Of a stretch of 15,931 nt of DNA, positions 1 to 6,517 are shown in pieces (position 1 is the stretch's first letter; each line of letters begins with the position of its first letter). The notes below the pieces were generated by a model that saw nothing but the letters and a program-made list of their open reading frames with translations, was not told the origin of the DNA and did no database searches. A program made the position numbers and the translations under genes. The stretch is taken from the NCBI GenBank assembly GCA_937928755.1, contig CALEZI010000181.1, positions 1-15,931 of the forward strand, read 5' to 3'. This DNA comes from an uncultured Rhodanobacteraceae bacterium (lineage in GTDB: Bacteria; Pseudomonadota; Gammaproteobacteria; Xanthomonadales; SZUA-5).

Positions 1-160
1 ACTCTCCAGCTGGAGGACTGCGCCTTCTCACGGCGCACTTCAGAGGGTCCTTAGCTTGGACAAAGCACAACAAACGACAACGGAAAGGACAAGGTGCGAA
101 CGCCAATGACGCCTCTTCGATGCGCGAAGTTGCGCGCCAAGGCGCCCGGGACCTCATCAC
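1..160. other. Gene-free left edge with two small palindromes
   Basis: I see no supportable gene here. A 12-bp perfect palindrome CTCCAGCTGGAG lies at 4-15. A hairpin of 6 bp (TGCGCC at 19-24, GGCGCA at 32-37, 7-nt loop) follows it. A short open frame entering from the left edge stops at TAG 52-54, so the tail of a plus-strand gene cannot be excluded, but nothing in it is recognisable. Bases 55-110 are markedly richer in A than the rest of the window and look non-coding. The minus-strand operon that ends at 161 runs into this region without an obvious U-tract terminator. Confidence 0.3.
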
Positions 161-1225
161 CTACCCGGTAATCACCCGCACGCTGACCCCCGGCAAGTCA
201 TGCAAGGGTACGTGTCCAAGCAGCTGCGAAGGTGCCGTAAAGCCCTCGGGCAGGTCGCCGGCAACACTGCGTTCGACCGCGGCCAGCGCGGCGAGCACGG
301 TGAAATCATAGGGGTCGGGTCCTTCGACGACCGCGCGCACGCGTGCGCCGATCTCGTTGACCACTTCACCGTACAGCCAGCTCTTGCGCTTGGCGCGCAG
401 CGCCGCCCTGGGGCCATCGGGAACGCGGGCGACCCAGCGTTGCAGCAGGCTGTGCAGGAAACCACTCTGGAACAACGCGCGGTTCTTCAGGATGAATCGC
501 AGGATCACCGGTACTGCGGCATAACTCTGGATGTGCGGGATTCCGGTCGACAGCCCGGCGCTCAACACGTCGGCACGCCAGGGAAACAGTACCGCGCGCT
601 TTTCGCCGCCGGGACCGAAATCGATGCTGCGCGACTCGCTGGCGGGTTCGGCCGCCGCCAGTTGCCCGGCGCGGCGCACAAAACCGTTCTGCTGCAAACT
701 CTCCATCAGCGTGGCCAGCGTGCCATGCGAGGCGCTGTTCCCGGCGCAAAAGGCCAAGGTCAAAGTCACCGCGTCAGGCTGGCGTTCCTTGAGATAAGCC
801 GCCAGGCAGTCGCTCGGCAGGATGCCGAACCCTACCCCGGGCATCAGCATCACGCCGGTCTCGCGGGCGCGTTCGTCGAGACGCTGCAGGATGCGGTGAT
901 CGGCAATCTCGCCGGCAATGTCCAGATAATGCGCACCCGTCCGCAAACACGCCTGCGCCAGCGTCGAAGCCGTCAACGAAAACGGTCCAGCGCAGTTGAG
1001 CACCAGGCGAACCCCGCTCAAGCCGCGGTCGATGGTGTCGCGTTCGCCCATGTCGAACACCCGGAAGGAGGTGCCGAGCTGTTGCGCCAGCGCCGCCAGT
1101 CGGTCCTGGTCGCGCCCGGCCAGGATCACGTTGTGACCGCGCGCCCGTGCCTCACGGGCAATCAGACCGCCAGTGAATCCGGTCGCGCCGTACAACAACC
1201 AACTCGGTTTGAAGCGCGGCTGCAT
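161..1225 (-). CDS. Saccharopine dehydrogenase-like NAD(P)-binding oxidoreductase
   Basis: The protein is 354 aa. It opens with a Rossmann nucleotide-binding segment (GATGFTGG, residues 13-20, then a beta strand ending LAGRD). Further in are LVLNCAGPFS and GAHYLDIAGE, the signature spacing of the saccharopine dehydrogenase NADP-binding family, which also includes mycobacterial trans-acting enoyl reductases and eukaryotic SCCPDH. Those relatives act on lipid or acyl substrates or are uncharacterised; the substrate here cannot be read from sequence. No signal peptide or membrane segment is evident, so it is probably cytoplasmic. The ATG at 1225 is preceded by AGGAG at good spacing, which fixes the start. 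It begins 40 nt after the stop of the M20 peptidase gene on the same strand, so the two are probably co-transcribed. The family assignment is firm; the reaction is not. Confidence 0.88.
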   Translation of the reverse strand: MQPRFKPSWLLYGATGFTGGLIAREARARGHNVILAGRDQDRLAALAQQLGTSFRVFDMGERDTIDRGLSGVRLVLNCAGPFSLTASTLAQACLRTGAHYLDIAGEIADHRILQRLDERARETGVMLMPGVGFGILPSDCLAAYLKERQPDAVTLTLAFCAGNSASHGTLATLMESLQQNGFVRRAGQLAAAEPASESRSIDFGPGGEKRAVLFPWRADVLSAGLSTGIPHIQSYAAVPVILRFILKNRALFQSGFLHSLLQRWVARVPDGPRAALRAKRKSWLYGEVVNEIGARVRAVVEGPDPYDFTVLAALAAVERSVAGDLPEGFTAPSQLLGHVPLHDLPGVSVRVITG

Positions 1226-1265
1226 CAGCTACTCCTGCGGGGCCTGACATCGACGATGGATCGGT

Positions 1266-2738
1266 TCACGCCGCGACGGCGTCAGTGACGGGCTCGGGTG
1301 CGCCGGGTGCTCCCCGGTTGGCGTAGTGCTCATGGATGATGCTGGCCATGCTCGCGGTGAGCTTCTTGCCGGTCGGGATATGCAGGAACTCGTTCGGTCC
1401 ATGCGCATTGGACTTCGGCCCCAGCAGTCCGGTCACCACGAACTGCGCGTCCGGGAAGCGCTCCTGCAGCATGGCCATGAACGGAATCGTGCCGCCTTCG
1501 CCCATCGCCGCGGCGCGCGGGCCGAAGTAGCGCCGCGATGCGTCATTGACGCTCTGTCGCAGCCATTCTGCGGTAGCCGGTGCTGCCCAGCCGCTGGCCG
1601 ACTTCTCTACCTCGAACTCGACCCGCGACCCATACGGCGGATCGTTCTCGAGTACTTGCTTGAGCAGCTTCGATGCGCGCTCGCCGTCCAGCGTCGGCGG
1701 CAGGCGAATCGACAACTTCACCGAGGTCTGCGGACGCAGCACGTTGCCGGCGTCCATCAGCGACGGCAAACCATCGGCGCCGGTTACCGACAGCGTTGGT
1801 CGCCAGGTTCGATTGAGCACCAGGTCGGCCAGATCCTGTCCCATCGGCTGCATGCCGGGCAGGAACGGAAACTTGTCGTAAATCGCCGTGCCCAGCACCT
1901 GCGACGCTTCGCTGGCCTGCTCGATGCGCTCGCTCGGGATGTCGACATAAAGGGGGTCGATGCGAATGCGTCCGGTGACCGGATCCTCGATGCGATCGAG
2001 CAACTGCCTGAGCACGCGGAAAGAACTCGGCACGACACCGCTGGCATCGCCGGAATGCACGCCCTCCTCGAGCACGCGCACGCGCAAGGTGCCACCGGCA
2101 AGGCCGCGCAGACTGGTGGTCAACCACAACTGGTCGTAATTGCCGCAGCCGGAGTCGAGGCAAACGACCAGACTCGGCGTGCCGATACGGTTGGCCAGAT
2201 AGTTGATGTAGAACGGCAAATCGTAGCTGCCGGATTCCTCACAGCCTTCGATAAGCACCACGCAGCGCGCGTGATCGAGCCCACGATCCCTGAGCGCCAT
2301 GATTGCAGTCAACGAGGCGAAAGTGGCGTATCCGTCGTCGGCACCACCTCGGCCGTAGAGCTTGTCGCCGGCCAGCACTGGTTTCCACGGCGCCAGATCG
2401 ACATTCCAGCCGACCATTTCCGGCTGCTTGTCCATATGCCCGTAGAGCAACACGGTGTCATCGCCCTTGCCGGGAATCTCGATGAACAACAGCGGCGTGC
2501 GTCCGGGCAACTGGATGCGTTCCACCTGCATGCCGGCGATCGGTTGATCGCGCACCCAGGATTCGATCAGGCTCATCGCCTCTTCCATGTAACCGTGCTC
2601 GGACCACATCGGGTCGAACATCGGCGACTTGTTGGGAATCTTGATGTAGGTGCTGAGCTGCGGAACGATTTCGCGGTCCCACTTCTCGGACACGAAGTCC
2701 ATCACCTTTTTGTCCATCACCTTTTCGGTCTGCGACAC
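1266..2738 (-). CDS. M20-family zinc metallopeptidase (CNDP/dipeptidase-like)
   Basis: This is a 490-aa co-catalytic metallopeptidase of family M20. The metal site is complete: YGHMDKQPE (H101, with D103), GRGGADDG (bridging D134), EGCEESGS (general base and ligand E167/E168), LDSGCG (D196), and a C-terminal GPKSNAHGP histidine. Length and motif spacing fit the CNDP/carboxypeptidase branch, which hydrolyses dipeptides or C-terminal residues. The internal part probably forms the usual dimerisation lid. There is no signal peptide, so it is likely cytosolic. The open frame runs to 2945, but the upstream part has no family similarity. I place the start at GTG 2738 because AAGGAG sits 6 nt before it; ATG 2717 is an alternative. 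A TAGACT -10-like box on the minus strand (2797-2792) would give a leader of about 47 nt. It is first in an apparent operon with the downstream oxidoreductase. Confidence 0.92.
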   Translation of the reverse strand: MSQTEKVMDKKVMDFVSEKWDREIVPQLSTYIKIPNKSPMFDPMWSEHGYMEEAMSLIESWVRDQPIAGMQVERIQLPGRTPLLFIEIPGKGDDTVLLYGHMDKQPEMVGWNVDLAPWKPVLAGDKLYGRGGADDGYATFASLTAIMALRDRGLDHARCVVLIEGCEESGSYDLPFYINYLANRIGTPSLVVCLDSGCGNYDQLWLTTSLRGLAGGTLRVRVLEEGVHSGDASGVVPSSFRVLRQLLDRIEDPVTGRIRIDPLYVDIPSERIEQASEASQVLGTAIYDKFPFLPGMQPMGQDLADLVLNRTWRPTLSVTGADGLPSLMDAGNVLRPQTSVKLSIRLPPTLDGERASKLLKQVLENDPPYGSRVEFEVEKSASGWAAPATAEWLRQSVNDASRRYFGPRAAAMGEGGTIPFMAMLQERFPDAQFVVTGLLGPKSNAHGPNEFLHIPTGKKLTASMASIIHEHYANRGAPGAPEPVTDAVAA

Positions 2739-2956
2739 AGATGACTCCTTGCAACGCGGTGGCCGTGAACGACGGCGGCCAGGAAGCTTGGAGTCTACCT
2801 GCTGTCGGATTTTTCCTACACGTCGTCGCGTCGGATTCCGACATGCCGACGCGCAATTCGCTGGACGCGTCGCCGCGCATCGGTCGCTAGTTTGGGCATC
2901 ACCTGAGCGGCATCCGGTCGCCCAGCGTCCACCCTGAACCTGCAAGGAAAATCGTC
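2739..2956. promoter_or_regulatory. Divergent intergenic region with inverted repeat
   Basis: The 218 bp between the M20 gene (minus) and the ComEA-like gene (plus) must carry both promoters. Visible elements are a TAGACT -10-like box for the minus strand at 2797-2792, and a perfect 8-bp inverted repeat (CGCGTCGG at 2827-2834, CCGACGCG at 2846-2853, 11-nt spacer). The repeat could be an operator or a cruciform. I could not find a convincing -35 on either strand. Confidence 0.3.
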
Positions 2957-3253
2957 ATGAACTTTCTGAAATCTCTGTTGCTGGCCCTGGCCATGTCCCT
3001 GTCCATTTCGGCCTTCGCTGGCGAACCGATCAACATCAACACCGCGGACGCCGCTGCGATCGCCGCCAGCCTCAACGGGATCGGCGCATCCAAGGCGCGC
3101 GCCATCGTTGATTACCGCGAAAAACACGGCCCGTTCAGGAGCGCCGACGAACTGGTCAACGTCAAGGGCGTCGGCCTGAAGACGGTCGAAAAGAACCGGG
3201 ACCTGATCCGCACCAGCACCGCCGCTCCGGCCAAACCCGCCAAACCGGCGTGA
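2957..3253 (+). CDS. Secreted ComEA-like helix-hairpin-helix DNA-binding protein
   Basis: The 98-aa protein has a clear Sec signal peptide (KS followed by LLLALAMSLSISAFA, predicted cleavage after residue 21) and a mature domain of about 77 aa. The mature part starts ININTADAAAIAASLNGIG and contains two helix-hairpin-helix motifs (about 39-50, GIGASKARAI; about 69-80, GVGLKTVEKN), as in the C-terminal domain of ComEA. ComEA binds double-stranded DNA in the periplasm and helps pull it in during natural transformation. Stand-alone short ComEA proteins of this size are usual in gammaproteobacteria. The tail APAKPAKPA is low-complexity. AAGGA lies upstream of the ATG at suitable spacing. It appears monocistronic, with strong hairpins 9 nt after the stop. 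A role in competence is family knowledge and is not shown by neighbours. Confidence 0.88.
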   Translation: MNFLKSLLLALAMSLSISAFAGEPININTADAAAIAASLNGIGASKARAIVDYREKHGPFRSADELVNVKGVGLKTVEKNRDLIRTSTAAPAKPAKPA

Positions 3254-3261
3254 CCCGCAGG

Positions 3262-3303
3262 CGCCCGGCGCGCGATCGACTCCCCAGGGTCGCGCGCCGG
3301 GCG
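3262..3303 (+). terminator. Terminator-like hairpin after comEA-like gene
   Basis: A perfect 14-bp stem (3262-3275 with 3290-3303) encloses a 14-nt loop and begins 9 nt after the stop codon. The stem is almost all G and C. No U-tract follows, so it may act as a weak or factor-assisted terminator, or protect the 3' end. Confidence 0.55.
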
Positions 3304-3341
3304 ACAGGAGACCGCTCAGTCAGCGGCGTCAAGGACGACAC

Positions 3342-3371
3342 GGCCGGGCTTGCCCGGCCTTCTGCCGTTTG
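3342..3371 (+). terminator. Second hairpin with T-containing tail
   Basis: GGCCGGGC at 3342-3349 and GCCCGGCC at 3352-3359 form an 8-bp stem with a 2-nt loop. The following TTCTGCCGTTT is moderately T-rich. Together with the larger hairpin 40 nt upstream it looks like a tandem terminator that insulates the ComEA-like gene from the SET/HutD pair. Confidence 0.45.
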
Positions 3372-3436
3372 CGACAGCGACGCGCAGATCGCGACCGCCA
3401 ATGCGTCAGCGGTCGCGACGTTCACGTCGCTCCTAC
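3369..3436. repeat. REP-family element, degenerate inverted doublet
   Basis: The right arm (3413-3436) matches 23 of 24 positions of the arm of the perfect doublet at 11809-11908, including GTCGCTCCTAC. The left arm (about 3376-3394, AGCGACGCGCAGATCGCGA) matches 16 of 19 positions of the opposite arm. Between and overlapping them, TCGCGACCGC (3389-3398) and GCGGTCGCGA (3409-3418) form a perfect 10-bp stem with a 10-nt loop. It sits just upstream of the SET-domain gene. Confidence 0.65.
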
Positions 3437-3450
3437 CCATTTGCGATACT
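3421..3450 (+). promoter_or_regulatory. Candidate promoter of SET/HutD genes, overlapping REP
   Basis: TTCACG (3421-3426) and an extended -10, TGC followed by GATACT (3442-3450), are separated by 18 bp. The predicted start of transcription near 3457 gives a leader of about 20 nt before the ATG at 3477. The -35 lies inside the REP arm, at the single position where this arm differs from the copy at 11883-11906. Promoter reading from sequence alone is uncertain. Confidence 0.35.
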
Positions 3451-3476
3451 GCGCGCCCCAGCGCAAATCGCCATCC

Positions 3477-3944
3477 ATGATCCTGCCGCGCTATCGAATC
3501 GCTGCGTCGACCGTCCCCGGGGCGGGCAAGGGCCTGTTCCTCGATGAGGCGGTTGCGGCCGGCAGCATTGTTGTCGCCCCGGACGCCATTCCCCGCATTT
3601 ACACGATCGAAGAACTGATGGCGCTGCCGGATGCGCACAGCCTGCTGCCGGCCACGGTGCGCTGGTTCGAGGATCGCTATACGGCAACGCCGGAGTGGCC
3701 TGACGAGTGCTACATCAATCACAGTTTTGAACCGAGCGGCCTTTGGCACCTCGGCTTCGTGTTTGCACGCACCGGGATGGCGGCGGGAAGCGAAATCACG
3801 GTCGACTACCGCCACCTGCTCGGCGAAGGCCAGCAGGAAGCGTTCCGCGACAGCGTTACTGGTGCTGAGATCGTCGGCCTGCCCTGGCGCGACAGTCTGC
3901 TGATGACCAGTACCGAACTGGCGCAGATCCTGGCCAGGCGTTAG
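3477..3944 (+). CDS. Small SET-domain protein
   Basis: The 155-aa protein carries the core of a SET methyltransferase domain and little else. GAGKGLF (15-21) matches the N-terminal cofactor-binding turn. CYINHSFEPS (78-87) is the NHS pseudoknot segment that contacts S-adenosylmethionine. GSEITVDY (104-111) ends in the expected catalytic tyrosine (Y111). No Cys-rich post-SET zinc motif follows. Bacterial stand-alone SET proteins of this size are common, and their targets are mostly unknown. Some members may not be methyltransferases, so protein lysine methylation is possible but unproven. The ATG at 3477 is chosen because homology begins at once (MILPRYRIAAS) and upstream codons fall in the REP element; the ribosome site is weak. 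The HutD-like gene starts 6 nt after its stop, so the two are probably translated together. Confidence 0.85.
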   Translation: MILPRYRIAASTVPGAGKGLFLDEAVAAGSIVVAPDAIPRIYTIEELMALPDAHSLLPATVRWFEDRYTATPEWPDECYINHSFEPSGLWHLGFVFARTGMAAGSEITVDYRHLLGEGQQEAFRDSVTGAEIVGLPWRDSLLMTSTELAQILARR

Positions 3945-3950
3945 CGGCGC

Positions 3951-4532
3951 ATGCGTATCACACCCATCCCACCGCACCTGCAAACACTGTCGCCCTGGCG
4001 CAACGGTGCCGGCACCACGCGCGAGGTCGTGCGCAGCGGTCCGCAAGACGATTTCCTGTGGCGTGCCAGCATTGCCCGCGTGGACGCCAGCGCGCCGTTT
4101 TCGGCGTATCCCGGGCACCGGCGCTGGAGTTGCCTGCTCGACGGCGGACCGCTGCACCTGCAGTTTTCCGACGGCGCGAGGCTGACGCTGGAACCGCGAA
4201 TGCGCGCGCACGCGTACCTCGGCCATCCTGCACCGATGGGCGTGCTCGAAGGCGAGTTCGCGATCGTTTTCAACGTCATTGCCGCCCAGAGCGGGGTCGA
4301 GGTGCAGGTATTGCCGCGACCGCTGGTGGGCAGCATGCTGCTGTTCGACCAGCTCCACACGGACTGGCTGATCTACCTGATCAGTGGCGAAGCGACCCTG
4401 CGTCTCGGCGAACAGCGCCACTGGCTCGGAGAGCAGCACGCGCTGTTGCTGCACGGCGATGGCGACGGCAATCGCGCGGTCCTGGAAGGCGGCGGCGAAG
4501 TGATGCTGGTCAAGATCGTCAACCCGAATTGA
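3951..4532 (+). CDS. hutD: HutD/Ves family cupin protein
   Basis: The 193-aa protein has the family hallmark PWRNGAGTTREV (residues 15-26), followed by a double-stranded beta-helix (cupin) fold: RASIARVDASAPFSAYPGHRR, FSDGARLTLEPR, and a closing segment ending VMLVKIVNPN. HutD of Pseudomonas is linked to histidine utilisation, where it is thought to limit urocanate or formimino-glutamate accumulation; Ves of E. coli is cold-inducible and of unknown role. No hut genes lie in this window, so a link to histidine catabolism is not supported by context. The ATG lies 6 nt after the SET gene stop, implying one mRNA and coupled translation. The cytoplasm is the expected location. The family is sure; the role is open. 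Confidence 0.88.
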   Translation: MRITPIPPHLQTLSPWRNGAGTTREVVRSGPQDDFLWRASIARVDASAPFSAYPGHRRWSCLLDGGPLHLQFSDGARLTLEPRMRAHAYLGHPAPMGVLEGEFAIVFNVIAAQSGVEVQVLPRPLVGSMLLFDQLHTDWLIYLISGEATLRLGEQRHWLGEQHALLLHGDGDGNRAVLEGGGEVMLVKIVNPN

Positions 4533-4543
4533 GCATTCCCAAT

Positions 4544-4561
4544 CGGGCAAGTGCTTGCCCG
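4544..4561. terminator. Bidirectional hairpin between convergent genes
   Basis: CGGGCAAG (4544-4551) and CTTGCCCG (4554-4561) form an 8-bp stem. It lies in the 37 bp between the stop of the plus-strand HutD-like gene and the stop of the minus-strand HExxH gene, the right place for a shared terminator. There is no clear T tract on either side. Confidence 0.45.
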
Positions 4562-4569
4562 TGCGCCGG

Positions 4570-5064
4570 TCACGCGCGCAGCCAGCGGATCATGTGCGGA
4601 TACGGCGCTACGCCAGCGGCGGCGGCGGCGTCGCCCGTCAGCGTCATGCCAGCTCGCACCAGCCCATGGCAACCGGGATAAACGCCCATCGAAAACGTGG
4701 CGATCAAGCCTGCCGAGTTGCCGCGATAACCGCCGTCATGGAACAACAACGTCAGCGGCAATCGCAGATGGGTCAACGCCGCGAATGCCCAGGCGGTCGC
4801 CTCCGCCTCGCCGGCGTGCGCCGAGGTTGGCGCATCGACCAGGTCGTCGTTCAACTGGCAGCGCTGTGCTGCCGGAATCGTCGCAATGTGACCGGCTTCG
4901 TGCAACAGATCTCCCGGCCAGCGCAGCGCCGCGGCATCGTAGACCAGTCCCCCCGCGGCGATTTGCAGACCGGGCAAGAAGGCATCGACCGGAACCACGC
5001 CGGCCCGCACCGGAATTCCGATGCGGTCGAGGAAATCGACGATGGTCCCGATGGCTTCAGACAT
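4570..5064 (-). CDS. HExxH zinc-protease-like hypothetical protein
   Basis: The 164-aa protein is not one I can name. It holds a clean zincin motif, DLLHEAGHIA (H55, E56, H59), followed about 27-33 residues later by HAGEAEATAWAF, where E86 or E88 could be the third zinc ligand as in gluzincins. That makes a small metallopeptidase, or a zinc protein derived from one, plausible. Other features are a Gly/Ala-rich middle (LQIAAGGLVYDAAALRWPGD) and a later conserved-looking FHDGGYRGNSAGL stretch. There is no signal peptide. ATG 5064 is preferred over TTG 5073 because GGAG precedes it by 9 nt. It follows the META lipoprotein by 28 nt on the same strand, so they are probably one operon. Catalytic activity is inference. 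Confidence 0.75.
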   Translation of the reverse strand: MSEAIGTIVDFLDRIGIPVRAGVVPVDAFLPGLQIAAGGLVYDAAALRWPGDLLHEAGHIATIPAAQRCQLNDDLVDAPTSAHAGEAEATAWAFAALTHLRLPLTLLFHDGGYRGNSAGLIATFSMGVYPGCHGLVRAGMTLTGDAAAAAGVAPYPHMIRWLRA

Positions 5065-5092
5065 GCGCCCCAACTCCGCGGAGTTCGCAGAC

Positions 5093-5572
5093 TTACGGTG
5101 TCAGGACAGCGTTCGCGTCGCGTGCGAAACGCATGCTGCCGCGGCCTTCGCTCAGTTCGAGGATCAGCCAGCTTCCCCGCAACATCAACGAACCACCGAT
5201 CGCAAGTTGCGCCAGGAACTCGCGATCCTGGCTGTCCTCGGGACAGCCCATCTTGGTCAATCCGATCGGTCCGATCGCGAGCGTCCCCGCGGCGAGCTGG
5301 TATTCGCTCCGTCCGCGATTGCAGTCGGCTTGCACCAGTATCGTCCCGGCATCGGCAAAGTCGATCCGATAGCGCGCCGGATCGGCGGCAGCGAGGGTCT
5401 GCGTGCCTGACGTGGTGCCGATCCAGTACCACACGCCCAGATGCGTCGCGGCGGCGGCAGCCGTATCGTTTGCCGCGTGCTCCGCTGGCGATACGGGTGC
5501 CGGTGCCGGTGCGTTGCTGCAGCCTGCGCACAAGGACAACGCAAGCACCCACAAAAGCGGTGTCGATCTCAT
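5093..5572 (-). CDS. META-domain lipoprotein
   Basis: The 159-aa protein begins MRSTPLLWVLALSLCAGC, a type II signal peptide with lipobox LCAG before C18, so it should be an acylated lipoprotein. A flexible Ala/Pro-rich linker (about 19-45) follows. The rest resembles the META domain found in HslJ-like proteins: an opening LGVWYWIGTTSGTQ, a YRIDFADAGTILVQADCNRG strand-turn with the typical CN, a MGCPE turn, then LAQLAIGGSLMLRGSWLILEL. HslJ-type proteins are linked to envelope stress or novobiocin tolerance, but the biochemical role is unknown. ATG 5572 is chosen because GGAG lies 7 nt upstream and the signal peptide starts there. It leads the HExxH gene in a likely operon. An Asp at +2 is absent (SN), so outer-membrane targeting is expected. 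Confidence 0.82.
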   Translation of the reverse strand: MRSTPLLWVLALSLCAGCSNAPAPAPVSPAEHAANDTAAAAATHLGVWYWIGTTSGTQTLAAADPARYRIDFADAGTILVQADCNRGRSEYQLAAGTLAIGPIGLTKMGCPEDSQDREFLAQLAIGGSLMLRGSWLILELSEGRGSMRFARDANAVLTP

Positions 5573-5662
5573 GAACCATCTCCAGGGCAACGTTGGCGAG
5601 GAGTCTGGCAAGATCGACGCCACAAGGGAATCACGACGGACTCCCGCTGATTCGATCGAACC

Positions 5663-5920
5663 TCAACGACGGCGCGATTTCAGCTCGCTCTTCAGGCCCA
5701 CGCGCAGCGCTTCGCCCTCGACGGTGGAACCATTCAGCGCCGCAATCGCCTTGCGCGCTTCGTGGCCTTCCATTTCCAGTTCCGCGAAGCCGCGGCACTC
5801 GCCGGAAAACAAATCGCGCGACATCTTCAGGTTACGAACCCGACCGTGGGCAGTGAACATCTCGGTCAGGGCTTGCTCGGTCATCTTGCGCGGTAAACCG
5901 CGCACACTCAAAGTCAGCAT
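5663..5920 (-). CDS. Small RRM RNA-binding protein
   Basis: The 85-aa protein is a single RNA recognition motif with a short basic tail (KSELKSRRR). RNP2 is LSVRGLP (4-10) and RNP1 is ECRGFAELEM (41-50). The canonical first aromatic of RNP1 is kept as F45, but the second is replaced by L48, as in several bacterial members. Small one-domain RRM proteins bind single-stranded RNA; in cyanobacteria they are cold-induced, but the proteobacterial ones are little studied. GGAG 8 nt before the ATG supports the start. The cold-shock gene lies 140 nt upstream on the same strand, with a strong hairpin between. The RRM gene is therefore made by readthrough or from its own promoter, which I could not find. 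The fold is confident; the targets are unknown. Confidence 0.88.
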   Translation of the reverse strand: MLTLSVRGLPRKMTEQALTEMFTAHGRVRNLKMSRDLFSGECRGFAELEMEGHEARKAIAALNGSTVEGEALRVGLKSELKSRRR

Positions 5921-5982
5921 CAGGAAAACTCCAGATGGGGGCGTCGGCTCCGTGGAGACCGCGCCAGGAAAGACAGAAACGA

Positions 5983-6008
5983 CTCGGGCAGGCCGTAGCC
6001 TGCCCGAG
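5983..6008 (-). terminator. Terminator of cold-shock gene (UACG tetraloop)
   Basis: A perfect 11-bp stem (5983-5993 with 5998-6008) closes a 4-nt loop. Read on the minus strand the loop is C(UACG)G, a member of the very stable UNCG tetraloops. The stem is followed by TCGTTTCTGTCTTT, a moderately T-rich tail. It lies 53 nt after the cold-shock stop codon and fits an intrinsic terminator. Incomplete termination could feed the RRM gene. Confidence 0.7.
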
Positions 6009-6060
6009 CGTCTGAAACGGGCGAACTGCGATCGGCGCGGGGCCGACCGCCGCTACAACC

Positions 6061-6270
6061 TTACAGCGGCTGAACCTGGTCAGCCTGCAGGCCCTTCGGG
6101 CCCTTGGTCACGAGGAAGCTGACTTTCTGGCCTTCCTGCAGCGACTTGAAGCCCGAACCCTGGATGGCACGGAAGTGGACGAACACGTCGTCACCGTCCG
6201 CACGGCTCAGGAAGCCGAAGCCCTTGGCGTCATTGAACCACTTCACGGTACCAACCTGACGATCTGACAT
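6061..6270 (-). CDS. csp: Cold-shock domain protein (CspA family)
   Basis: The 69-aa protein is a complete cold-shock domain: GTVKWFNDAKGFGFL (RNP1, KGFGFL 16-21) and DVFVHF (RNP2, 28-33), followed by the usual loop IQGSGFKSLQEGQKV and a GPKG turn near residue 57-60. These proteins bind single-stranded RNA and DNA and act as RNA chaperones or antiterminators, either constitutively or after temperature downshift. It cannot be decided from sequence whether this paralogue is cold-induced. GGAG upstream of the ATG fixes the start. The upstream region is long and gene-free and would allow a structured leader. A tight terminator follows, then an RRM gene. The identity is very secure; the exact csp letter is not. 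Confidence 0.96.
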   Translation of the reverse strand: MSDRQVGTVKWFNDAKGFGFLSRADGDDVFVHFRAIQGSGFKSLQEGQKVSFLVTKGPKGLQADQVQPL

Positions 6271-6517
6271 TTGTATAACTCCAAACTTTTAGTGAGATGC
6301 GGCGCTCCAACACGGAGCACCGTTGCGTTCATCTGCGGGGATACCAGAACACTGAGAAGCAACAGCGGCAGATCGCAAGACTCACCGTGCGGCCTCGTCA
6401 CATTGAACCGTGCCGAGCAAATAAAGCCCGCGTACCTTAGGTGAGATAGGCCGAAAAAGCTAGGGGCAGCCGGTGGTCTGTTCAGGAAGTCAGCGTGACA
6501 TTCCGGCGGAGCATGCG
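6271..6517 (-). promoter_or_regulatory. Leader and promoter region of cold-shock gene
   Basis: These 247 bp carry no supportable gene. Next to the start codon is a minus-strand GGAG ribosome site. Further up are AT-richer patches (6285-6291; 6415-6436, including AATAAAGC) unlike the surrounding GC-rich DNA, which makes them the likely promoter zone. A TAAGGT box at about 6434-6439 (minus strand) is a possible -10. I cannot place a -35 with confidence, and no exact cold-box sequence is evident. Confidence 0.3.

Noticed and set aside
1..311. Short plus-strand gene at the left edge (63 codons from 120)
   Set aside because: Overlaps the 3' end of a well-supported minus-strand gene, with no ribosome site and no recognisable sequence.
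200..1288. Plus-strand open frame (362 codons) opposite the oxidoreductase
   Set aside because: Shadow frame; the minus strand carries a Rossmann motif and a good ribosome site.
1326..2744. Long plus-strand open frame (472 codons) opposite the M20 gene
   Set aside because: Antisense shadow; the minus strand encodes a peptidase with a complete metal site.
3162..4550. Minus-strand open frame (462 codons) across the SET and HutD genes
   Set aside because: It crosses two real plus-strand genes and their hairpins and shows no recognisable domain.
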